DNA from: Tretioscincus oriximinensis
Taxonomy: Eukaryota; Chordata; Lepidosauria; Squamata; Gymnophthalmidae
NCBI GenBank assembly: GCA_022410635.1
Contig: JAJVDF010000165.1
Location: 1,996,367 to 2,060,366 of the forward strand
Reading direction: 5' to 3'
DNA length: 64,000 nt
Shown here: positions 55,190 to 64,000 of the stretch, piece after piece
Position numbering within the stretch: the stretch's first letter is position 1
How the letters are laid out: each line of letters begins with the position of its first letter
Notes under the pieces: model-generated
Database searches by the model: none
What the model was told of the DNA's origin: nothing
Seen by the model: only the letters and a program-made list of their open reading frames with translations
Position numbers and translations under genes: made by a program

Positions 55190-57165
55190 TGGCATCCAGG
55201 TAGCTATTACATACTGGTTCTGCACTTGTGATTCCCAGCACTGATCTAAGTTTCCTGAATTTTACATGTTACCCAATCACAATGAGGTGGGCAGCCACGG
55301 ATGTAGAGCAAAGAAAAGCTAGAGAATGAAGTCTTTGAACTTCCTGCTCCTAAGCTAAGAGAAGGGGTGCTCCTGCATGGGAAAGTGCAAAAGGTAGGAT
55401 ACAAACCCCACCTCCACCCCATCTGGAAATGTTTCCAAAAACAATTCCCTAAAGCGTGAAAAAAGCTATAAATCACTTATCTCATTATGGTCCTTTCTTA
55501 TTCCATACCAGGAACAGATCTAAGTTTTGTTACAAAATGTACATTTAATCCATCTTCATTCATAAAGAACTGTATTGAAACAGGGAAAACACAGCCTCAG
55601 GGACCCACACTGTGGTGTCATTTCAAGATAACACAGCTCTGCCTGAAATGGAATAAAGCCTAAAAGGGCCTACCTCTTTGTGTTTAGCACATTCGAAAGT
55701 TAGTCATTGGTTTAGGAATGCCTGAAATATGAAACACGCACAAACACTATTCAAAAAGAAACTGTCGGTAAGGCCAAAGCATTTTGTTGTGGAAAGCATT
55801 TTGGCTGGTGCTAACGTACAAACTTGCGAATGAAACAGAATTTATTTTCAGTAATCCAAGGGATTGACTTTCCTACATTAAATCGTCAATGTTATTTTTA
55901 TTTTTCCTCTGTGAGTCAGATCTTATTTGATGTCAATTTTTATGTGCCAAAATATCTACGTTTATCAGTAAGCAAGGAAGTTGTTGTTTTTACCGGAAAC
56001 ATTTGCTTCAGCTGACTTTGGTCAATAACATCATTTGACTTCTTCTATAATTACCAGTAAATGTGAGGAATAAATCTGTTCCAGATAAATTGGAGGCACA
56101 GATATTAATAATAGTGTTTATTTATAACACCATTTCAAAGTGCCAAAGAATGGCACGTGTGTCTGGTTTCTGGATAAGTCTTTTCATTAGTTATTCCTGT
56201 GCTTATTTTGATTCCTATTTTTAACTTTCATTGTTGGCTAATGGAAATATTGATGTCTTTAAGACTCCTGACACTCACCCCACTCTGGTAACTGTGAATG
56301 CTAAGGTCAATTCCATATTGTCTTGTGTAGGTGCTTTAAACCGTCTTTAGTCCTGAAGAACTGGACTGAAAACCAGAAAAACTGTTTTGTTTTCTTATTT
56401 AGTTCTGTTCTTCAGTAATGAAGATAATTGTAATGGTTTGTCTGGCTCCAACTGCATTAGGAGCCTCCTTTCCACATTTTGGTGGAGCCTAAGGGAGCTT
56501 CCAGGTGTGAAGGGTTACTCACAATATTTTTGCTAATCCATTAAACTGCGGAATGGGGAAATGATGTTTGGGCATTTTCACTCTTTTGAAACAGGATAAT
56601 GTGAGTTGGTACCTCTTTGAAAACACTCTTTCACATGCTAGAGTGAAAGAGAGAGCAATCATCTCTTGGACTTTGCTGCAACTTACACTGGATGGAATGA
56701 AGTACCCATTCAAGTGGCAAAATGTCTGTCTATACAGGGGTCTGTATAATGCAGTGTGGAGGCATGATAAGAATAGATGCGTCACTGTTTAGTTTAACTT
56801 GTGAATAGATGACAGATGTGCACCAAATTGCAGCACCAAAATGGGTCTTTGGGAGGAACGGACACAAGGAACTTCAATTTATTGAACCTGGAAATGTTCC
56901 TGGAGATTAAAATGAATCAGGACCATCATGGGGTGCTGTACTATAACTGTTTTCTGAATATGGAAGGTCTGTCTTGGATCTGTGAGGCATTTCTGTCATT
57001 GGAATGTCTGGTTCAATAAGGAAAATGGAGAACCAGCCTAAAATAGAACATTCAACATAGGGAAGCAAGAGAACCAGTAAGACTGCTTAGGCTGCCCCGT
57101 CCTTAGCAGACAACTTATGATGGGTGTTTCTTGCCTCATATTTTGCACACCTAAATTTAATATGT
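55190..57165. other. Unassigned stretch
   Basis: No repeat copy or exon was supported. Open frames of 60-90 codons on both strands lack features. Confidence 0.4.
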
Positions 57166-57169
57166 TAAT

Positions 57170-57245
57170 TTGTTTTTTTATTGTTAACTGCCCTGAGACT
57201 TTCGGGTATAGGGTGGTATAGAAATGTAAATATACAAATAAACAA
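57170..57245 (+). mobile_element. SINE/LINE 3' tail fragment (CCTGAGACT type)
   Basis: TTAACTGCCCTGAGACTTTC, TAGGGTGGTATAGAAATGTA and an ACAAATAAACAAAT tail. It is the plus-strand counterpart of 6100 and 29078. Confidence 0.6.
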
Positions 57246-57249
57246 ATTT

Positions 57250-58960
57250 CCATTATAACCTTCAGTAGAAAAGGGATGACATAGACAGGTCACAAAGGTC
57301 TGCCTCAATTCCCAGTACAGAGCAAAGGATCACATAGATGCTTAATCTGAAGTAATTTTGTCAAAATTAACAGACATGTCACAATGTGAATATTTGCAGA
57401 AATACAGCCTATGTTGCTAATCCTCAACAAGCTCTGTTTTACTTTCTTTTCTATCTATGGACTGAATTTACAGATAAAGATAGGTTACGTGTTGTTCACT
57501 AATCTGGCTATGACCATGTATTTTGCTCTGTCCATCAGCAGAACATATGGACATACTTTTCAGCATATCAGCATTTTGGCTGCTGGATAAAACAAAAGAT
57601 TCTGGACCGAAGGTGATGTCATTTATGGAAGAATATTACTGGTTTTTTCTCAACTCTGTACTCAAAGAAAATGGATAAATGGGCATGCATTGTAGTATCA
57701 CCACAAATGGTGGGTGGAATTATGTCACCCATGGATAGCTTACTTTCCTTAGTGAAAAATATGTGGGCAGTCACAGAAATAATACATTTTTAAAGTGTTT
57801 TAAAGACCCCTTTGTAGTCTCATGATAGTTTCTTGACTGATCTGAAGCCAGTAAGAGAATGAATGGGGTAGTATGTAAAATCAATTGCAAGTCACACACA
57901 ATGGTTTGCAAGACCTGGCATGTACGTCCCACTTAAAGCTCAAAAAAGAACCTAGAAAACAGAGAAATCACAGAAACCATCCACAATATCTAGTAGAAAC
58001 TGTGTATGTATATTAATCAAAATGACTTGTTACAATTCTGGTTTGGGGGGAACTTCATGGGAACTTGGACCAGGTCAGCTATATTATATTATCAAATCCC
58101 TTTTAACACCTTCCGAGCACAAATACAAGTAGTCAATAGAAGAAAGGTATTTATTTGGCTAGAAAAGCATTTATTTGATCTGCACTTTTTGAAATTTGGA
58201 ATGATATGTGCACATTCTATTTCCTATGCTATTAATTGGATACATGAAAGTGCTTGATTTCTAAGATATGCCCTGTACCATAAAGACAGCATCTTGGTTC
58301 TGAAGATTGTCTACAAATGAATGTGTTAAATCATTGGAGTAAATTAACAAGATAATAAAATTACACTTGGTGTCTTTGACTGGTCATTTTTCTGGATTAT
58401 GCGTCAGAATAGGGACTTGTCATTGGCACGCTGGTGTAGACTATATCAATGGGATCGTCATAGTCTGCATCAGCTTTATCAGGTGTCTATTTCAGTATAT
58501 AATCTAGAATAAAACTCATTTGCAACATGGAGTACAGAATCAAAGAAAATTGAACAAAAGAAATGCAATTGTTTTGTGGGTGGTTTTTTTGAGAATTTAT
58601 TCACGATTGAAATTGATACAAATTCAAACCAACAACATGAATCTTACACAGTATTGTAACCAATCATGTGAATAAAGTTACAGCAACAAACAGTGCAAAT
58701 AAACAACAACAATGGCGGGAATCATCTGTGTAGTCAATGGCCAATCATATGTTAAACTAATCCAAAAATCTATACACCCAGAGTAGCATTTCCTCTCTCT
58801 TCAAAAGAATCTAGAGAGTTAGAACATTCAGTGGTTTCCGGAAAAATGGGGAGGAAAAACAACAACAACAATGCAATGAAAAATAGGAAAATACTCTCAT
58901 TTAATAAAAACAGAATAGCTTTGAAATACTTAATTAAGAAACCGTTTAAGCCTGTCATTA
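57250..58960. other. Unassigned AT-rich stretch
   Basis: The 83-codon frame at 58006-58257 is Phe/Ile-rich with no motif. A weak non-LTR-tail-like block (GAATTTATTCACGATTGAAA) lies at 58590. No gene was supported. Confidence 0.4.
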
Positions 58961-58963
58961 TAC

Positions 58964-59037
58964 TTCTTTAGGGTTTATTCTATTTTTTTGCTTTTTGTTA
59001 TTACAAAGAGCAAAAAATTAGAATAAATCCTAAAGAA
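58964..59037. other. Hairpin with a 34-bp stem
   Basis: The left arm 58964-58997 (TTCTTTAGGGTTTATTCTAT...) and right arm 59004-59037 pair at 31 of 34 positions around a loop of about 6 nt. No copy is seen elsewhere in the window and no TA flank is evident. It could be a MITE or a small-RNA hairpin precursor. Confidence 0.7.
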
Positions 59038-59039
59038 AT

Positions 59040-60425
59040 ATCATTATCAAATTAGATTTTCTAGTAGTGAAACCCTTTTAAATAGTAGAAATAATTTTCA
59101 TTAACCAATAGAAATGTATATTTTTCAAGCCAAAATAATTTGTGGGTCCCACGAGGACCCTTTGCCAATGCAAAATACATTCTATAAATGGATTAGTAGC
59201 AATAACGTAAGTGAATGCAGTTCAGGTCTTCTGCAGTTCTGAAATAATCGAAGAAAGAATAAATAAAAATGTCCGTTTTTTTTTTAAATAATAATTTTCA
59301 TAAATATGTTCCATGTTGCATATATTTTCTTAACAACCAAAAACTAATAATCTGATTGGAAAAAGCTTAGACTTTGAAAAACATATAGCTACTTTCCACT
59401 AAACTGCAAAAAACCCCAGTTATCAATAATTGTAATTGAACACAGATTGTTGTCTTCTTAGTATGGGGAAGAATATGCACCAACAGTGCCATAAATATAT
59501 CATGCTATATGATTAAAATCCTCAAGATGAAACTTAAAATACAGTTTGGAACCAATGTCAACAAAACAATATACATTTCATCCAGGATTCTCTATGCTCA
59601 AATGAAGAGCAATCTGTCTTAGCTGGAGACAATTTTTCATGATTTTCAGAATGCTTTGGAATTATTGACTTGTTCAAGGTAGCATATCTGGGAATAAAAT
59701 ATGACAAATCTAACATAGGGAACAGGTGCTAAAGAAAACATTCTAGGATTTATGATGTGAAATCTGTTACGTTCTGAGTTCTAAGGCCAAATCAGTTCTT
59801 CCATAGAATTTCATTTACGATGCAAAATTTGGCTTCCTTTCGGAAGAATGAAGTCACTGAAGTTTTAAATATATTTTGTACAATCTGCAGACAATAAATT
59901 TGGCATATTGGTTCTATAAGGAACTTCACTAGCTCAGTTGCATCTTTCAAAGACCACATGATGAGGAAGATAAGACAGGCAGGCTTGTTGGCTTATCTCA
60001 CTTTCCATGGACTTTGCAATCTCATCCCGGCCTCCACAACTTCTGAAAGAAAGACTCAATAAAGGTTCTTCTTGCTGATATATTGATTCACAGTATAATG
60101 CTTATGATTTAAATCCATGATTCTCAAACTGTGATCCTTCACCTCCCAGAAATCCATGCCAATTCTCATTGAATGCTGGAAGCTGACTGCAGGGAGCTTT
60201 TGCAGAGGAATATCTGGATGACCATAGTTTGAAAATGACCAGATTTATTATTCAACTTGATTTTTTCTCCCCATTTATATGCTCATCCTTCTGCATGGAG
60301 TCTACATGGAAGTAAGTTGCCTTAATTAAACAAATAACTATTAAAATATTTTAAAACTGAAGTCATCCAGAAGTAAAATTAAGTAACAGCATGGAGAATA
60401 TCTGCATGCTGTTCTATCTTCTAAG
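59040..60425. other. Very AT-rich stretch without open frames
   Basis: Almost no frame over 60 codons. The character is that of an intron or a long 3' UTR, but no transcript signal could be fixed. Confidence 0.4.
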
Positions 60426-60429
60426 AAGG

Positions 60430-60662
60430 CACAAGAGTGGGTCTTTCAACTGAGAGATATGGTTTCCAGTCCCTGTGTCAGATGTGGTGAGCGCCATCTA
60501 CTGGCCTTCAGCTCTAGACAACTCAGCTATTTGAAAGAAAGTAGATTTACAATCTACATTTCATTTAGATAAACAAGTACCACCATTAACCTGCTGGGGA
60601 AGATAGGTGTAAGCCTTCAGGCAAAAGTTAACCTTGTAAACCATTCGGAGATTCTTCTTCTT
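60430..60662 (+). mobile_element. tRNA-derived SINE, family 1, diverged
   Basis: Order as at 45065: GATATGGTTTCCAGTCCCTG, GTGTCAGATGTGGTGAGCGC, CAACTCAGCTATTTGAAAG, GTGTAAGCCTTCAGGC, GAAG-type tail. The B box is degraded. Confidence 0.7.
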
Positions 60663-60961
60663 ATTTGCAGTTAAGTTCTATTATAAAGAAACTCACTCTG
60701 GATCATTCTACCTGAACCTGGAACATGGATTTGTCTACCAATCTTAAGCCACAGGACAATGAATAGCTGAGGTAGGATTCTTTCAGATCACAGGTTCCAT
60801 GTCAGTTAGGCTTTAATGGTCAATGTTAATACTTCAAATTGGTTGTGGGAGCTCTCAAGGAGTCTAGTGCAATATTTTAAGGATTAGTGTCAACATAAGA
60901 CTGTTTGGCAAACAGATATATGGCTACAGGGTCCCATGAAAAAAATAACAGCCCTATTTTA

Positions 60962-61545
60962 CATAAGAACATAGGGAGAGCCATAGTGGATCAGGTCACA
61001 ACCAATCAAGTCCAGCATTCTGTCTCACACAAAGGCCCACCAGATGCACCTGGGCAGTCTGAACAGAGGAAAGCAAAATATGCTCCTGTTTATGACTCCC
61101 TGCAAATGATATTTCAGGAGTCCTGCCTGTTGCTCCATCCCGGAGACAACATCCAGACATCCATCCTAGTACCCATTTATACCTTTGGTGTCCATAAACC
61201 TATCTAGTCCTGTCATGAAACTATCCAAGCTGTTAGCTACCACTAACTCTTCAGGAAGTAAATTCCACAGGCTGATGACCCTCTGGGTGAAAAAATACTT
61301 TCCTTTGTCTGTTCTCACTTTTCTGCCCATCAGTTTTAAGGAGTGCCCTCTGGTCCTAGTGTTGTGTGATTGAAAAAAACATTTTTTCTCTATTCACCCT
61401 ATCCATCCCATGCATGATTTTGTACACTTCAATCAGATCGCCTCTCAAACATTGCCTTTCGAGGCTGAAGAGAACCAGATGTTGCAGCCTGACTTCATAA
61501 GGGAGGTGCTCCAGACCCTTGATCATTCTTGTTGCCCTCACTCAC
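60962..61545 (-). mobile_element. CR1-clade LINE 3' fragment
   Basis: Minus-strand reading from RATRMIKGLEHLPYEVRLQ through DRVNREKMFF to the 3' UTR and TATGTTCTTATG end. It has a frameshift in the SITQH region and other changes relative to 8452. Confidence 0.88.
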
Positions 61546-61574
61546 ACAAAAAGAAGAAATTAGTACTAATAGGA

Positions 61575-61787
61575 TAAAAATGCAAAGGAGTAGATAGATA
61601 TGAGGAAGAACTTTCTGACAGTGAGGCTATTCAATCATGGAATAGGTTGTCACAAGAATTCATGAGTTTCTCCTCTGATGGAAGTCTTTAAAGAGTGGCT
61701 AGAAAGTTATCTGCCTGGGATGGTTCTATGAATAACCCTGGGTTCCTTCCAAACTCCAAATTTTACAGTTCTATTATTCTAAGTGAA
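61575..61787 (+). mobile_element. CR1 3' end, ATTCTATG-tail subfamily
   Basis: GAACTTTCTGACAGTGAGGC, GTCTTTAAAGAGTGGCTAGA, TGCCTGGGATGGTTCTATGA and a TTCTATTATTCTA end align with the 3' end at 54960-55186. It abuts the antisense CR1 copy of the other subfamily. Confidence 0.75.
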
Positions 61788-61789
61788 AA

Positions 61790-63140
61790 TAATAATAGTT
61801 TCAATGACTGTAGTAATAATTATGCAGTGTCCCAGACTAGATAAAAGCTTTCTTATGTTTAGAAGGGTGCTACAGATCTTCTAAAGCAATGTAATGGAAA
61901 TTTTGATGGGGAATATTAAAAGTACCGACCATCCTTCATCTTCTATATACATGCAGTATATAGGACCAGCAAACATGGAGGACAGGTGTCTCAATTGCCA
62001 CAAGAGTAAATGCTTCGAGGTTGAAGTGATACCTTTAAAGGCATTTGAAGAAAATCAAGAGCAGAGGAAGGTTTTGCCTTTGTTTTTGGTTTAAGATGCC
62101 CAGAAGCAATGAATGGCTCATTGTGTGGTATAGATGATAATGGACTGATCCAACAGCCCTCTTGTTATGTTCTTTTAATGATACTCTTCACTTGAACGAT
62201 TTTGTCTCCATCATGCAAATCTAGAACAGAAGCTTTAAGCTTGGAAGCAGAAAGAGTCTTGCATTCCCTTATTTTCAAAAAATTCATCTACAAAACCCGA
62301 GGTGGGGCAGAACAAGATGAAGAATTTCCTGTCTGGAGCTCTGAGCTTGTCTGTATAGCATAGTTATGCACTGAATGAAGTTTTCCCCTTGCAGCTGGAT
62401 CTTGCTGAGTGCTCCGTCAGTCTCTCTCTCTTTAGAGTCCTATTGTTCTACAACTTCCCCTGTTATGCCAGCATCTCAAAAAGTGAAATATGCAACCATT
62501 ACCCATCCCACTTCTATTCCCTACCTATACTTCCTCCATCGATATCCCGATGGTGTGGAACTGGGAATTCAAAAGGTGGTCGTGTAACTGTTGCTGCTGC
62601 TTCTCTGGCCCCAAGCCTTGGACTGACCCGGCTAATGAGGGCCAGGTTTATTCCACACTAGTGTGACTGCCAAGGAGTCAGTGCTGTTGGAAGATGAGAG
62701 CTGAAATCCACGTCAGGCACGACTTCCCATTGCTTTTTCAGCTCAGCACTTGGAACAGACTGTAGTGTGATCAGCATGCATGTGAATAAAATACAGCAGC
62801 ATCCTCCTTTTCAGTATTCATCACTCTACTTTTTTTAAAATGAGCTTCATTTGTGGCAGTACACAGTTTTCAACAGTAATCCTGTGCACACTTATCTGGC
62901 CACAGAAGCTCTTGATGCTGGGGATACCTGCTTCTGGGAAAGCATAAACCCGTATTTGCATGGTCAATGATGAAAATTTAACTTTAAATTTACACAAATC
63001 TGTGAAAAATTACTCAAAAGCTGTTTTTTATCTCTACAAATTGGTTATGCTTCCCAGCCGTACAGATGACTTTTGGGAGCACTCTATAGTTCACTCATTT
63101 AATCATCAATGTAAGGGTGACTTAGTATAAGTTAAAAAAA
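61790..63140. other. Unassigned stretch
   Basis: A short CR1-tail-like block (ATAATGGACTGATCCAACAG, TGTTATGTTCTTTTA) lies at about 62140-62178. The two overlapping frames at 62375-62661 show no domain. Nothing else is supported. Confidence 0.4.
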
Positions 63141-63146
63141 TTTGGC

Positions 63147-63781
63147 TTGGACATCTGGGAGGTCCTTATTCACCTTTGCCCCTTGGTATACTTGCTGGAC
63201 CACCAGTCTAGGCTTGAGAGTAGGGTGAAGGAATTTATCTTTATAGATGCCCTTTGGTTGTTTTTGGTGGCATATTCACTCTGCATCCCAATAGCTTTGT
63301 TCTCTAAGTTGGTGGATACTATCTTAGATGTGATATTGAAGGCCTCCTGCTTGGTGACACTGGGGAACTTCAAGTTTAATATTGTGGGTGAGGAGGAAAG
63401 AGATACGAGAGAGAACACTCCGCAATCCAGGGATGAATCAAAGTTGATAACTAAGGATTCACCTCTCCCCCGACACTTCTGCCTGGAGGTGAATCAAGCG
63501 GAACCCCCTGGGAAGAAATTGACTTCGCCCCGAGGCCGAACAGAGGCTCTATTTCCTGGGTTAAGTCCGGTAAAGACAGTGTCTCCACCCGTGGACAGAC
63601 CTCGAAATGGCGTATGGAACGGCGTCTGTAACCCAGTGAACTTAACTAATCAGCTTGTTCGCTCAACTCCCAACCAAAACTTAGTGTTCTCGGAGTTAAA
63701 CAATTTCTCACCGTAGGTAAGCAAAGCCCTTTTCGAGTGCTTTCTCTTTCTCTTCTCTCTTCCTACTTCTTCTTCGCCGAC
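63147..63781 (+). other. GC-richer leader upstream of the terminal ORF
   Basis: This block is less AT-rich than its surroundings and carries a 189-codon open frame (63147-63716) that begins with hydrophobic stretches and becomes Pro/Asn/Ser-rich. It ends in a pyrimidine tract (TTTCTCTTTCTCTTCTCTCT) before the next ATG. It may be the 5' UTR or promoter of a LINE; the frame itself is not recognised. Confidence 0.4.
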
Positions 63782-64000
63782 ATGAGTAAGAGAAAACTCA
63801 CAGAAGGTTCTCCATGTGAGCCATCTCCCAAGAGTAAGGCAAGAAGAATCCAAACAACAGATAACGATTCCCCTATCACTGAGGCAATAAATTGTCTCTT
63901 ATCCCATGCCTCACCTAATAAATTTGCAGTGCTGGCTGATGATGAAGAGGCTTGCACCTTCGTTAAAGAGCAAAACAACGAACAAGCTGATTCAATTCCC
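63782..64000 (+). CDS. Start of an ORF running off the window, LINE ORF1-like
   Basis: ATG at 63782 opens 73 codons without a stop to the window edge, in good context (GCCGACATGA). The N-terminus is basic (MSKRKLTEGSPCEPSPKSKARR) in two parts: a Lys/Arg/Ser/Pro-rich head and then an acidic segment with NKFAVLADDEE. Such NKF-x-VL segments are common near the start of retrotransposon gag-like/ORF1 proteins, so a LINE ORF1 is the first guess. A host nuclear protein remains possible. The track of earlier frames does not extend into it because it is cut by the edge. Confidence 0.5.
   Translation, partial: MSKRKLTEGSPCEPSPKSKARRIQTTDNDSPITEAINCLLSHASPNKFAVLADDEEACTFVKEQNNEQADSIP

Overview
The window looks like an amniote nuclear genome, most likely a squamate reptile (lizard or gecko type). 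It is AT-rich and intron/intergenic-like. It is crowded with decayed CR1-clade LINEs, L1-like LINE fragments, tRNA-derived SINEs and hairpin DNA elements. There are no bacterial-style operons, and nearly every long open frame outside the LINEs is fortuitous. The species call rests on repeat style recalled from squamate genomes; no search was possible. Isolated single Ns show a scaffolded draft assembly.

The one host gene I can argue for lies on the minus strand between about 26.4 and 18.87 kb. Its 5' part is outside or unrecognised. Three upstream exons (26314-26365, 25966-26049, 24314-24371) join in a consistent reading frame. They are followed by an array of ten intact 22-nt microexons plus one decayed 21-nt copy (23943 down to 19367). 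A last exon (18985 down to about 18875) follows, with an AATAAA signal and a GU-rich downstream stretch. Each microexon encodes a variant of FFKNIIQ / FFKDIVK between a CAG acceptor and a GTTAGT donor. Because 22 is not a multiple of 3, inclusion of exactly one copy gives the tail FFK(N/D)I(I/V)(Q/K)-VG-stop. This is the most interesting structure in the window. I do not recognise the protein.

Layout. 0-8.4 kb: sparse sequence with a SINE, a foldback element and an old inverted-repeat element. 8.45-9.27 kb: CR1 3' fragment. 11.2-11.85 kb: palindromic hAT-like element with 8-bp target duplication. 14.16-15.12 kb: 3' half of a non-LTR element with a Cys/His C-terminus. 16.87-17.94 kb: element with CTGACCAGA ends and a GC-rich core. 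18.6-26.4 kb: the microexon gene. 26.4-35 kb: CR1, L1, SINE and foldback pieces. 35.25 kb: Tc1/mariner-like hairpin. 35.4-37.4 kb: longer broken CR1. 38-45 kb: CR1 tails, a foldback element and an L1 C-terminal frame. 50.0-55.2 kb: a nearly complete but broken CR1 with ORF1 esterase, endonuclease and RT remnants. 58.96 kb: a 34-bp-stem hairpin. 61-61.8 kb: two CR1 tails. 63.1-64 kb: a pyrimidine-rich leader and the start of an open reading frame that runs off the window and resembles a LINE ORF1.

Three direct duplications sit exactly on a single N (19545, 52377, 54566). Two are identical copies of 351 and 451 bp, the third a near-identical 559-bp pair. They are most simply unmerged contig overlaps, so one microexon copy may be an assembly artefact.
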